64,000 nt of DNA from an uncultured Bacteroidales bacterium. GTDB lineage: Bacteria; Bacteroidota; Bacteroidia; Bacteroidales; UBA932. The stretch's first letter is position 1; every line of letters begins with the position of its first letter. The notes under the pieces were generated by a model. It was not told where the DNA came from. It made no database searches and saw nothing but the letters and a program-made list of their open reading frames with translations. The stretch lies in assembly GCA_900316525.1 (NCBI GenBank), contig ONDF01000007.1, positions 30,759-94,758 on the forward strand, written 5' to 3'. Below are positions 55,927 through 63,890 of this stretch, one piece after another. The translations under genes and the position numbers were made by a program.

Positions 55927-57654
55927 TTACACGGTCTTGGCGCCGTAGACGCTCTGGGAGATGTTGATCAGGAAGTCGCCCATCTTCTCGATGCAGTTCA
56001 CCACATCCATATAGAATGAACCTGTCTCATAAGGATAGGTGGACTTCTCGATGTTCGTCAGGTGCTCGTTACGCAGCGTGTCGCGGTACGCATTGATGGC
56101 CGTTTCCGCTTCTTCGGCGTTCCGGATGTCCGTGATTTCGACCAGCGGGGTGGAAAGATTCGTATCCATGGCGACATAGGCATTGTCCAGCAGGTCCAGC
56201 AGGTGGTTCAGCTGTTGGAGCATGTGGTCCGTGAAATGGCACTTGTGCTCCCAGACGCGCTGGAGGATCTTGCCGATGGTTTCACCGCTGTCGCCGAGGG
56301 ATTCCATCTCGCCGATGACCCGATAGAATTCGCGGATGCGGGCGAGACCGCCGATACTCATCTCGTTCTTGGAAACGTCGCGGAGGTAGGTAGCGATCTC
56401 CCGTTCCACGTTGTCGGTGATCTCCTCGTAATGGACCAGTTTCTTGTCCGCTTCCACGAACTCGGCCAGCGTGCCGGCGTTGATGGCGTTCCGGATATAA
56501 CCGAGGTCCCGGTGGCACAGGCGGCCGAATTCCACGACTTCCATCTTGGCGCTGTTCAGGGCCAGGTCGCCGGTCGCGATGTTGCCGATGCCGATGTACT
56601 TAAGGCGGTAGATTTCCTTCTCTTCGCCCTTGTTCGGCACCATCCACGTCACCATCTTGACGAGTTGCGGGATGAACCAGACCAGGATGAGCGTCGTGAT
56701 GACATTGAACACGGTATGGAGGACGGCGACGCTATAGGGGAGCGAGGCGACCAGCGATTCCTGCGTGGCCGCGTCCGCCCCGGCGAAATCGACCGAAACG
56801 GGATTCGGGAAGCCCAGGGCTTCCACGGCGATACCCACGAGCTTGATGAACGGCTTGAAGAAGACCAGCGCCAGGATGACACCGAACAGGTTGAACAGGA
56901 AGTGCGCCCGCGCCGTCCGCTTCGCGCTCTGGTTCGCCACCGCGGCCGCGATGTTGGAGGTGACGGTCGTGCCCAGGTTGCTGCCCAGGACCATGGCCGT
57001 CGCCATCGTGAAGGGGATGTAGCCCTGGGCGACCAGCACCATCGTGATGGCCGTGGCCGTGGCGGAGCTCTGCAGCATCAGGGTGATGGCGGCGCCGGCC
57101 ACCATGAACAGGAAGATACTCCAGATCCCGTAGCCGGAGAGGGTGGACAGGAACGTGCGTACGCCGTCGTTATCCAGGAGCACGGTGGATGTTTCCTTCA
57201 AGGTGGACAGGCCCAGGAACAGGAGGGCGAAGCCCATCAGGAACTCGCCGAAATTCGCATATTTCTTGATGCTCATCGCGATGAAGGCGAAGAACATCAG
57301 CGGGATGGCGATCGTGGCGATGCTCCAGCTTCCGCCGCCGAAACTCAGGGCGAAGATCCATGCGGTGACGGTCGTGCCGATATTGGCGCCCATGATGACC
57401 GCGATCGCGCTTCCCAGGGCCAGCAGGCCGGCATTGACGAAGCTCACAATGAGGAGCGTGGTCGCCGTCGAGCTCTGCACCATGGCGGTGACCACGATGC
57501 CGGTCAAAATGCACTTGAAGTTGTTGGAGGTCATCTTGGCCATGAAAACCCGCAACCGGTTTCCGGCCATTTTCTGCAGACCGCCGCTCATCAGGGACAT
57601 GCCATAGAGGAACATGGCAAGCGAGCCGAGCAGGGTAAGGATCTGTAAGAGCAT
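55927..57654 (-). CDS. Na/Pi-cotransporter family protein with PhoU-like domain
   Basis: A 575-residue membrane protein. It has two inverted transporter repeats, MFLYGMSLMSGGLQKMAGNRLR with VQSSTATTLLIVSFVNAGLL in the first and LQSSATATAITMVLVAQGY in the second, with the QSS motifs of sodium-phosphate cotransporters. The last 200 residues are helical and PhoU-like (EFGRLCHRDLGYIRNAI, ELEKMG-type helices). It probably takes up phosphate or a related anion with Na+. It lies 16 bases after the aldo-keto reductase gene in a three-gene unit with the flavin reductase. Confidence 0.9.
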   Translation of the reverse strand: MLLQILTLLGSLAMFLYGMSLMSGGLQKMAGNRLRVFMAKMTSNNFKCILTGIVVTAMVQSSTATTLLIVSFVNAGLLALGSAIAVIMGANIGTTVTAWIFALSFGGGSWSIATIAIPLMFFAFIAMSIKKYANFGEFLMGFALLFLGLSTLKETSTVLLDNDGVRTFLSTLSGYGIWSIFLFMVAGAAITLMLQSSATATAITMVLVAQGYIPFTMATAMVLGSNLGTTVTSNIAAAVANQSAKRTARAHFLFNLFGVILALVFFKPFIKLVGIAVEALGFPNPVSVDFAGADAATQESLVASLPYSVAVLHTVFNVITTLILVWFIPQLVKMVTWMVPNKGEEKEIYRLKYIGIGNIATGDLALNSAKMEVVEFGRLCHRDLGYIRNAINAGTLAEFVEADKKLVHYEEITDNVEREIATYLRDVSKNEMSIGGLARIREFYRVIGEMESLGDSGETIGKILQRVWEHKCHFTDHMLQQLNHLLDLLDNAYVAMDTNLSTPLVEITDIRNAEEAETAINAYRDTLRNEHLTNIEKSTYPYETGSFYMDVVNCIEKMGDFLINISQSVYGAKTV

Positions 57655-57670
57655 CTTCGTCCTGGTCTAA

Positions 57671-58672
57671 TTACTTGATAACAGCGTCGATCTCCGCGAG
57701 CTCCTCCGCGCTGAAAGCGATGTTCTCCAGCGCCTTGAAGTCGTCTTCGATCTGGGAGACACGGCTGGCGCCGATGATCACGCTGGTCACCCGGTCGTCC
57801 TTGAGGCACCAGGCGAGGGCCATCTCGGCCAGCGTCTGTCCGCGGCGGGCGGCGATGCCGTTCAGCTTCACAAGCTTCGCGTGCATCTCGGGCGTAAGGA
57901 CCGACGACTTGAGGAACTTCTCCTTCGCCATCCGGGAATCGGTCGGAATCCCTTCCAGATAGCGGCCGGTCAGGAGGCCCTGCGCCAACGGGGAGAAGGC
58001 GATGAAGCCCACGCCGTTCTCCTTGGCCTGGTCCAGGAGGCCGCTGCTCTCCGGTTCGCGGTTGAGCATATTGTAGCGCCCCTGGTAGATGAGGCAGGGA
58101 ACATCCCGGTCTTTCAGGTACTTGTAGGCGGAGGCGGCGGCCTCCGGCGGATAATTGGAGATGCCGGCATACAGCGCCTTGCCTGCCCGGACAATGTCCA
58201 CGAGGGCCTGCATCGTCTCCTCCAGCGGGGTCTTGGGATCGAACCGGTGGGAATAGAACAGGTCCACGTAGTCGAGGTTCATCCGCTTCAGGCTCTGGTC
58301 CAGGCTCGCCATCAGGTACTTGCGGGAGCCCCATTCGCCGTAGGGCCCGGGCCACATGTCATAGCCCGCCTTGGACGAGATGAACAGTTCGTCCCGGAAG
58401 GGGATGAACGATTTCTTCATGATCTGCCCGAAAGTTTCCTCGGCGGAGCCGTAGGAGGGGCCGTAGTTGTTGGCCAGGTCGAAATGGACGATGCCGTGGT
58501 CGAAGGCGTAATGGGCCATCTCCAGGGAGTTCGCCAGCGGGTTCACGTCACCGAAGTTGTGCCAGAAGCCCAGGGAGATTTCGGGCAGGAGGATGCCGCT
58601 GCGGCCGCACCGGCGGTAGCGGATGCCGCGCTCATAGCGGTCGGGGGCGGGGGAGTAGACGGGATTGATCAT
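57671..58672 (-). CDS. Aldo/keto reductase, YghZ-like
   Basis: A 333-residue NADPH-dependent TIM-barrel reductase. It shows HFDLANNYGPSYGSAEE (the active-site Asp and Tyr), SSKAGYDMWPGPYGEWGSRKYL with the catalytic Lys, YVDLFYSHRFDP and a C-terminal SVIIGASRVSQIEDD cofactor motif. The GPYGEWGSRKYL segment is typical of the L-glyceraldehyde 3-phosphate reductase (YghZ/MgrA) group. It lies 10 bases after the flavin reductase gene. Confidence 0.9.
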   Translation of the reverse strand: MINPVYSPAPDRYERGIRYRRCGRSGILLPEISLGFWHNFGDVNPLANSLEMAHYAFDHGIVHFDLANNYGPSYGSAEETFGQIMKKSFIPFRDELFISSKAGYDMWPGPYGEWGSRKYLMASLDQSLKRMNLDYVDLFYSHRFDPKTPLEETMQALVDIVRAGKALYAGISNYPPEAAASAYKYLKDRDVPCLIYQGRYNMLNREPESSGLLDQAKENGVGFIAFSPLAQGLLTGRYLEGIPTDSRMAKEKFLKSSVLTPEMHAKLVKLNGIAARRGQTLAEMALAWCLKDDRVTSVIIGASRVSQIEDDFKALENIAFSAEELAEIDAVIK

Positions 58673-58682
58673 GGCGCTTCGG

Positions 58683-59273
58683 TTATTCCATGAACTTCTT
58701 GCCGGCCCCCCAGGCCTGGCCTACGACCTCGCCGAGGGCGCGGTAGGTCAGGGCCGCCGCATCGAAGACGATGGGCTGGAGCTTGCCGAGGTCGACCTTG
58801 CCGTCCGTGAGGATGCATTCGTCGGCGCTCATGTTCACGACTTCTCCCACGAGGATGCCGTCCTTCCAGCTGACGACCTTGCACTCCAGGGTCAGAGGGT
58901 ACTGGTCGATGATGGGCGCGTCCACATTCGGGCTGGGGGATACCGTAAAGCCGACCTTGGCGACCTTGTCCGGAACCTTGGAACCGCTCGCGATGCCCAG
59001 GTAGTCGGACTCCGCGACCGTGCGGACATCGGCAAAACTGACCGTGAAAGCGCCGGTGAGCTCGATGTTCTCCGTGGTCTTGTGCTTGGACATGCTGACG
59101 ACGATCTGGTTGTGGTCGTACTGGCCCGCCCAGGCGGCCATCATCACGTCGGGGGTGTGGTCCTTGTCCCAGGTGGCGATCATCACACAGGGCTGAGGGG
59201 TGGTCATCAAGGCATGGGCCGGCCCGAAATTCTTGCGTCCGGCGACTTCGAGGAAGGGTTTGTTGGTATCCAT
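58683..59273 (-). CDS. Flavin reductase-like FMN-binding protein
   Basis: A 196-residue split-barrel flavoprotein. Motifs are PQPCVMIATWDKDHTPDVMM, AAWAGQYDHNQIVVSMS, KHKTTENIELTGAFTVSF and GSKVPDKVAKVGFT, which match the flavin reductase (FMN-binding) family. It likely reduces or binds FMN; the partner is unknown. ATG 59273 is chosen because the promoter -7 box lies at 59307-59300. Confidence 0.85.
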   Translation of the reverse strand: MDTNKPFLEVAGRKNFGPAHALMTTPQPCVMIATWDKDHTPDVMMAAWAGQYDHNQIVVSMSKHKTTENIELTGAFTVSFADVRTVAESDYLGIASGSKVPDKVAKVGFTVSPSPNVDAPIIDQYPLTLECKVVSWKDGILVGEVVNMSADECILTDGKVDLGKLQPIVFDAAALTYRALGEVVGQAWGAGKKFME

Positions 59274-59299
59274 CGGTAAATTATTCTGTTTGACTGGGG

Positions 59300-59329
59300 T
59301 AAAGATAGTGAAAAAAAGTCTTATCCCAA
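59300..59329 (-). promoter_or_regulatory. Promoter of the flavin reductase operon
   Basis: On the minus strand TTG (59329-59327), a 19-base spacer and TATCTTTA (59307-59300). The -33 box overlaps the last codons of the ZIP fragment. Confidence 0.55.
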
Positions 59330-59521
59330 TACGACATCGAGCACCATCATCAGGACGAAGCCGAGGGCGAATCCGATGGTGCCGATATTCGAGTGCTCGC
59401 CCTGGGAATATTCCGGGACGAGCTCTTCGACTACTACATAGAGCATGGCGCCCGCGGCAAAAGCCAGCATATAGGGCATGATGCCCAGGATGGAAGTCGC
59501 CAGCAGCAGCACCGGGCTCAT
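59321..59521 (-). pseudogene. C-terminal fragment of a ZIP-family metal transporter (remnant or mini-protein)
   Basis: A 66-codon frame from ATG 59521. The sequence LAFAAGAMLYVVVEELVPE, then HSNIGTIGFALGFVLMMVLDV, matches the last two transmembrane helices of ZupT-like ZIP transporters, which are normally about 250 residues; the metal-site helices with HNxPEG are missing. The fragment has a good start, no internal stop and its own promoter-like sequence, so it may be a functional two-helix protein. Loss of some 180 N-terminal residues makes a remnant more likely. Confidence 0.6.
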
Positions 59522-59542
59522 AACAAGGCTTTTTTCTCCCGG

Positions 59543-59579
59543 CAAAGGTAGGGATTATCCGGCAACCGGACAATCCCTA
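59543..59579 (-). promoter_or_regulatory. Promoter overlapped by a 31-base palindrome, upstream of the ZIP fragment
   Basis: On the minus strand TTG (59573-59571), a 20-base spacer and a perfect TACCTTTG (59550-59543). A near-perfect inverted repeat, TAGGGATTATCCGG (59549-59562) with CCGGACAATCCCTA (59566-59579), spans the promoter. It may be an operator, the terminator of cysE (no T-run), or both. Confidence 0.5.
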
Positions 59580-59591
59580 TCGATGGCGATT

Positions 59592-60326
59592 TCAGATCCC
59601 GGCGCCGTCCAAGAACTCTTCGTGGGTCCTGCCTTGGAGAATCTTCGAATAAGGAGGGACGCTGTGCGTGAGCCACACGTTGCCGCCGATGACAGAACCT
59701 TCCCCGATCGTGATCCTTCCCAGGAGGGAAGCGTTGCTGTAGACGGTGACGTTGTCTTCGATGACGGGATGGCGCGGCACGTTCCTCGGCCTTCCCGACT
59801 CGTCGTACTTGAAGTTCTTCGCGCCCACCGTGACGCCCTGGTACAGGGTCACATGGTTCCCGATGACGGCGGTCTGGCCGATGACGACGCCTGTCCCGTG
59901 GTCGATCGCGAAATGATGGCCGATCCGGGCCTGGGGATGGATGTCGATGCCCGTGGCGGAATGGGCGTATTCCGTGAGCATCCGGGGGATGACCCCGACT
60001 CCGAGGACGTCCAGTTCATGGGCCACCCGGTAATGGACCATCGCCGTGACGGCCGGGTAGCAGTAGACGATCTCCTGGGTGTCGCTCGCAGCCGGGTCGT
60101 TGCCGCCGATTGCTTCGACATCCTGGGCGAGAAGCTCCGCCAGGACGGGAATCCTTTCCCGGAAATGATCGGCCTTTTCGGGGCCGCAAAGGCTGGAAAG
60201 CGCCTTCACGGCCTCGTGGACGGAATACTCGTACGAGTTGGGGCTGTACTCCGGGAAGAAGGCGTCGAACAGGGACTCCATCATCGTCCGGAGCGTGAGC
60301 CGCATGGTTTTGACCGGTATATCCAT
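59592..60326 (-). CDS. cysE: Serine O-acetyltransferase
   Basis: A 244-residue enzyme making O-acetylserine from serine and acetyl-CoA. The N-terminal helical region ends in AVTAMVHYRVAHEL. The left-handed beta-helix has DIHPQARIGHHFAIDHGTGVV, IGNHVTLYQGVTVG, RHPVIEDNVTVYSNASLLG and IGGNVWLTHSVPPYSKI. It is the second gene of the cysteine operon, 6 bases after cysK, and would follow its attenuator control. Confidence 0.93.
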   Translation of the reverse strand: MDIPVKTMRLTLRTMMESLFDAFFPEYSPNSYEYSVHEAVKALSSLCGPEKADHFRERIPVLAELLAQDVEAIGGNDPAASDTQEIVYCYPAVTAMVHYRVAHELDVLGVGVIPRMLTEYAHSATGIDIHPQARIGHHFAIDHGTGVVIGQTAVIGNHVTLYQGVTVGAKNFKYDESGRPRNVPRHPVIEDNVTVYSNASLLGRITIGEGSVIGGNVWLTHSVPPYSKILQGRTHEEFLDGAGI

Positions 60327-60332
60327 CGCTGA

Positions 60333-61253
60333 TCAATTTCGGTTGAACAGGCCGGTGGACAGGTATCTTTCCCCCGTATCCGGAAGAAGCGCGACGATCA
60401 TCTTGCCGGCGTAGCTCTCCTCGCGAGCGAGCGAGAGGGCGGCGAAGAAGGATGCGCCCGAGGAGATGCCCACGAGAAGTCCTTCCTTCGATGCGAGCAG
60501 CCTGGAAGAAGCGGCGGCGTCCTCGTCGGAGACCGGGATGACCTTGTCGATGACCGAGGCGTCATACGTCTGCGGAACGAAACCGGCCCCGATGCCCTGG
60601 ATCTTGTGGCTCCCGCTCCGGCCCTCGGTCAGGACCGGGCTGCCGGCCGGCTCCACGGCGACGACCTGGACGGAGGACTTGTGCTTTTTCAAGGCTCTGC
60701 CCGTCCCGCTGACGGTTCCGCCGGTGCCGACGCCGCCGACGAAGACATCGACAGCTCCGTCGGTGTCCCGCCAGATCTCCTGGGCGGTCGTCAGCTCGTG
60801 GGCGAGGGGATTGGAGGGATTCACGAACTGGCCGAGGATGACCGAGCCGGGGATGGACTCCTTCAGTTCATTGGCTTTCGCGATCGCGCCTTTCATTCCC
60901 TGGGAGGCGGGGGTGAGCTCGAGTTTGGCGCCGAGGGCCGCGAGCAGGTTCCTTCTTTCGAGGCTCATCGACTCCGGCATCGTGAGGATCACCTTGTATC
61001 CTTTCGAAGTTCCGACCCAGGCGAGGCCGACGCCGGTGTTTCCGCTGGTGGGTTCGATGATGGTGGCGCCTTCTTTCAGGACGCCGGCCTTTTCGGCGTC
61101 CCGGATCATCTGCAGGGCGATCCGGTCCTTGACCGACCCGCCAGGGTTGAAGGCTTCGACTTTCAGGACGAGGCGGGCTTTCTGCCCCTCGAATCCGCTG
61201 ACCTCCAGAAGGGGCGTGCTTCCGATGAGGTCCGTGAGTGATTGGTAAATCAT
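60333..61253 (-). CDS. cysK: Cysteine synthase (O-acetylserine sulfhydrylase)
   Basis: A 306-residue PLP enzyme converting O-acetylserine and sulfide to cysteine. Motifs are TPLLEVSGF, FNPGGSVKDRIALQMI with the PLP lysine, PTSGNTGVGLAWVG, FVGGVGTGGTVSGTGRAL and GIGAGFVPQTYD, and GISSGASF. The ATG lies 46 bases after the T-run of a leader terminator. The 200-base leader encodes a Cys-rich peptide, so expression is probably controlled by cysteinyl-tRNA supply. Confidence 0.95.
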   Translation of the reverse strand: MIYQSLTDLIGSTPLLEVSGFEGQKARLVLKVEAFNPGGSVKDRIALQMIRDAEKAGVLKEGATIIEPTSGNTGVGLAWVGTSKGYKVILTMPESMSLERRNLLAALGAKLELTPASQGMKGAIAKANELKESIPGSVILGQFVNPSNPLAHELTTAQEIWRDTDGAVDVFVGGVGTGGTVSGTGRALKKHKSSVQVVAVEPAGSPVLTEGRSGSHKIQGIGAGFVPQTYDASVIDKVIPVSDEDAAASSRLLASKEGLLVGISSGASFFAALSLAREESYAGKMIVALLPDTGERYLSTGLFNRN

Positions 61254-61299
61254 GGCTTGTTCGTTTTATAAAAGTTTAATGTATGTGCTTGGATGGCAT

Positions 61300-61338
61300 A
61301 AAAAAAAGAAATGCACCGTCCTCTCCAGGATGATGCAT
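61300..61338 (-). terminator. Attenuator terminator in the cysK leader
   Basis: On the minus strand ATGCATCATCCT (61338-61327) pairs with AGGACGGTGCAT (61322-61311) with one mismatch and a G-T pair, around a GGAG loop. TTC and eight T residues follow (61310-61300). The 5' arm can pair instead with GGATGGTGCA (61401-61392), an antiterminator, which in turn competes with a hairpin between 61417-61410 and 61398-61391. Confidence 0.8.
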
Positions 61339-61377
61339 CTATACGCTTTCCCGCGCGGGGAATCTGTCAGGATATAC

Positions 61378-61455
61378 CTATAAACAACGATTGCACCATC
61401 CTTCGGGGGTGGTACAACAACAGTTCTTATGCAGATTCTGACGCACAGGTTCCAA
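61378..61455 (-). CDS. Putative cysteine-rich leader peptide of the cysK-cysE operon
   Basis: A 25-codon frame from TTG 61455 (or 22 codons from GTG 61446) to the TAG at 61380-61378. The distal part reads NCCCTTPEGWCNRCL: five cysteine codons in 13, including three TGT in a row at 61422-61414. An in-frame stop lies just upstream, and the promoter places the mRNA start about 4 bases before the TTG. The Cys run sits over segment 1 of the leader structure, as expected for ribosome-stalling attenuation. There is no ATG, which keeps confidence moderate. Confidence 0.65.
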   Translation of the reverse strand: MEPVRQNLHKNCCCTTPEGWCNRCL

Positions 61456-61464
61456 TGTCTATCG

Positions 61465-61496
61465 CAAAGTAAATAAAATAATTTCAAAATTCCAAA
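61465..61496 (-). promoter_or_regulatory. Promoter of the cysK-cysE operon
   Basis: On the minus strand TTTG (61496-61493), a 20-base spacer and TTACTTTG (61472-61465, one mismatch to TAnnTTTG). Confidence 0.55.
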
Positions 61497-61564
61497 CAGT
61501 ATGGAATGAAATGAAAACTATGTCGTTCTTCCCGGGGAATGACGTAATAATCAATTATTTTAAT

Positions 61565-61572
61565 TATCTTTG
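61565..61572 (+). promoter_or_regulatory. -7 element of the symporter promoter
   Basis: Perfect TATCTTTG, 4 bases before ATG 61577. No good -33 element is seen. Confidence 0.4.
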
Positions 61573-61576
61573 GACC

Positions 61577-63163
61577 ATGTTAGTCAAGTGTATCCTTCTC
61601 ATCCTGTTCTTTGCCGTGATGATCGGGGTCGGCATCTACTGCCGCCGCACCGCATCCAATGTGCAGGGTTTTGTCCTGGGAGGCCGCAATGTCGGCTCCT
61701 GGCTTACGGCATTCGCATTCGGTACGTCTTACTTTTCGGCGGTCATCTTTGTCGGATACGCCGGCCAGTTCGGCTGGAAGTACGGTCTTTCCGCCACCTG
61801 GATCGGCCTGGGCAACGCGCTCATCGGCTCGCTCCTGGCCTGGCGGATCCTGGGTCGCCGCACGCGCCTGATGACGCAGCATCTGCAGAGCGCCACGATG
61901 CCCGATTTCTTCGGGAAACGTTTCTTCAGCACTCCGCTCAAGGTCGCCGCGTCCGTCATCGTGTTCATCTTCCTGATTCCTTATACCGCTTCGCTGTATA
62001 ACGGCCTCTCACGGCTGTTCAGCATGGCTTTCCACGTGGATTACGTCTGGTGCGTGCTGGGCATGGCCGTCCTCACCGGCATTTATGTGGTGGTTGGCGG
62101 TTATATGGCGACGGCCGTGAACGATTTCATCCAGGGACTGATCATGCTGGTGGGCATCTGCGCCGTCATCGCGTCCGTGCTCAACGGCAATGGGGGATTC
62201 ACCGCGGCGGTGGAAAGCCTCTCGCAGATTCCGTCCGAATCCGCTCCCAACCTGAACGGCGCCTTCGTCTCCTTCCTGGGGCCGCAGCCCATCTACCTGC
62301 TGGGTGTGGTGATGCTGACCTCCCTGGGTACCTGGGGCCTGCCGCAGATGGTGGGCAAGTTCTACGCGATCCGCAACGAGGCGGCCATCCGCAAGGGCAC
62401 GTTCATCTCCACCTTCTTCGCCATCATCGTGGCGGGCGGCTGCTACTTCCTGGGCGGTTTCGGCCGGCTCTATGGACAGAGCATCGAGTACACGGCGGCC
62501 GGCACCCCGGTTTACGACAGCATCGTCCCGTCCATGCTGGCCACGCTGCCTGACCTGATGATCGGCGTCGTCATCATCCTGGTCCTCTCCGCGTCCATGT
62601 CCACCTTATCCTCGCTGGTGCTTACTTCCGGCTCCACGCTGACGCTGGACATCATCGACCCGGCGATGGCCAAGGCCCGGCAGGGCAAGCATATGACGGA
62701 CCGCACCCAGCTGCTCAGCATCCGGCTGCTCGTGCTGTTCTTCATCATCGTATCTTCGGTGATCGCCATCGTCCAGGCCAAGAGCTCCGTGACCTTCATC
62801 GCGCAGCTGATGGGCATTTCCTGGGGCGCGCTGGCCGGCGCTTTCTTGGCTCCGTTCCTGTACGGCCTCTACTGGAAGCGCACGTCTTCCGCTTCGGTCT
62901 GGGCCTCCTTCATCGTGGGCGTGGGTGTGATGTGCGGCTGCATGTACTGCACCTTCACGGGCAAGACTTTCATCAGCCCGTACTTCACTTCTCCGATCAA
63001 TGCCGGTATGCTGGCGATGCTGCTCGGCCTGGTGGTCGTGCCCGTCGTGAGCCTCTGCTCCAAGCAAAGCCGGAAGGCGGAGGTCGAGGAGATGTTCAGC
63101 TGCTACAGCAGCACGGTGAGGGTCCGCGCCACGGACGCCCTGTCCGAGGAACAGCAGGACTAG
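61577..63163 (+). CDS. Sodium:solute symporter family transporter
   Basis: A 528-residue membrane protein of the SSS family with about 13 hydrophobic helices. Family features are GFVLGGRNVGSWLTAFAFGTSYFSA near the start, GIYVVVGGYMATAVNDFIQG, and VLSASMSTLSSLVLTSGSTLTLDI, the Na+-site region of helix 8. The substrate cannot be told from sequence. The frame also opens at ATG 61511, but ATG 61577 starts directly before the first membrane helix, and a TATCTTTG box lies between the two. Its TAG overlaps the convergent neighbour's TAG in a shared CTAG. Confidence 0.88.
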   Translation: MLVKCILLILFFAVMIGVGIYCRRTASNVQGFVLGGRNVGSWLTAFAFGTSYFSAVIFVGYAGQFGWKYGLSATWIGLGNALIGSLLAWRILGRRTRLMTQHLQSATMPDFFGKRFFSTPLKVAASVIVFIFLIPYTASLYNGLSRLFSMAFHVDYVWCVLGMAVLTGIYVVVGGYMATAVNDFIQGLIMLVGICAVIASVLNGNGGFTAAVESLSQIPSESAPNLNGAFVSFLGPQPIYLLGVVMLTSLGTWGLPQMVGKFYAIRNEAAIRKGTFISTFFAIIVAGGCYFLGGFGRLYGQSIEYTAAGTPVYDSIVPSMLATLPDLMIGVVIILVLSASMSTLSSLVLTSGSTLTLDIIDPAMAKARQGKHMTDRTQLLSIRLLVLFFIIVSSVIAIVQAKSSVTFIAQLMGISWGALAGAFLAPFLYGLYWKRTSSASVWASFIVGVGVMCGCMYCTFTGKTFISPYFTSPINAGMLAMLLGLVVVPVVSLCSKQSRKAEVEEMFSCYSSTVRVRATDALSEEQQD

Positions 63164-63807
63164 AAAACGAACGTATAACCGATTCCCAACGTGTGACAGG
63201 CGGCCGTCAGGCCGCCTTTGTCGTACAGGTGGAACATATAGAAGAAATCCAGCCCGTGGCCTTTGCCGAGGCTGATTTCCGTACCGGCATAGTGCAGGGA
63301 ACGCACCCATTTCCCGGTGTCGAAGCTGTTGAAGAACTCGTACATCAGGTAAGGGGTCCATCGGCTTTCAGGAGCCCTGTATTGCCCGCGGAGCCTCGTG
63401 CGGAGGGTATTGGTGAATGCTCCTGCATCCGGATTGTAGGCCAGTTCGTACTTCTCCCGGAGCGCAACGGCCAGGCCTTCGCGCTTGAGGGTTTCCGTGA
63501 GGCAAAGGACCGCCTTGTGCTGGGTGATGCCGCCCGCCGCCGGGATCTGCCAATACTCGTAGCTCAGGTCGCCCTTGAGCCAGCTGTTGAAGTTGTAGCC
63601 GCCGCCGGCCATGGCGAACCAGCACTCCGTGGCCTGGACATGGTCATAGGAGCGATGCTCCAGGCGGGCCATGGCGTAGGGGGCGCCGAAGGATTTGACA
63701 AGCTGGACGCTGCTCCAGGTGCCGAGGTCGGAAGTGGTCTGGGCATGGGCGGTCTTTGCGGTGAATACCGCAGTGACGGCAAGGAGGGTGACAATTATTT
63801 TTTTCAT
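63160..63807 (-). CDS. DUF2490-like outer-membrane beta-barrel protein
   Basis: A 215-residue exported protein with signal peptide MKKIIVTLLAVTAVFTAKTAHA. The mature part is alternating beta strands with aromatic residues (SDLGTWSSVQLVKSFG, GGGYNFNSWLKGDLSYEYWQIP, RLRGQYRAPESRWTPYLMYEFF, SLGKGHGLDFFYMFHLYD) and a C-terminal aromatic residue (GIGYTFVF), as in small outer-membrane barrels of the DUF2490 family. Its function is unknown. Confidence 0.75.
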   Translation of the reverse strand: MKKIIVTLLAVTAVFTAKTAHAQTTSDLGTWSSVQLVKSFGAPYAMARLEHRSYDHVQATECWFAMAGGGYNFNSWLKGDLSYEYWQIPAAGGITQHKAVLCLTETLKREGLAVALREKYELAYNPDAGAFTNTLRTRLRGQYRAPESRWTPYLMYEFFNSFDTGKWVRSLHYAGTEISLGKGHGLDFFYMFHLYDKGGLTAACHTLGIGYTFVF

Positions 63808-63827
63808 ACACTACTGATTACCAGTGG

Positions 63828-63835
63828 CAAATGTA
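63828..63835 (-). promoter_or_regulatory. -7 element of the DUF2490 gene promoter
   Basis: Perfect TACATTTG on the minus strand, 20 bases before the ATG. The -33 region is T-rich without a clear TTG. Confidence 0.45.
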
Positions 63836-63861
63836 CAAACAATAAAAAAATTAAAAAAGTT

Positions 63862-63890
63862 TTTGCTTTTTAAAAATTTTGTGTAACTTG
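63862..63890 (+). promoter_or_regulatory. Candidate rightward promoter for a gene beyond the window
   Basis: TTTG (63862-63865), 18 bases, TAACTTG (63884-63890, one T short of consensus). Bases 63891-64000 hold no frame that I can assign. Confidence 0.35.

Noticed and set aside
61300..61496. A SAM riboswitch or T-box upstream of cysK
   Set aside because: I could not find the conserved SAM-I core or a T-box consensus with specifier loop. The Cys-codon peptide with alternative stems explains the leader better.
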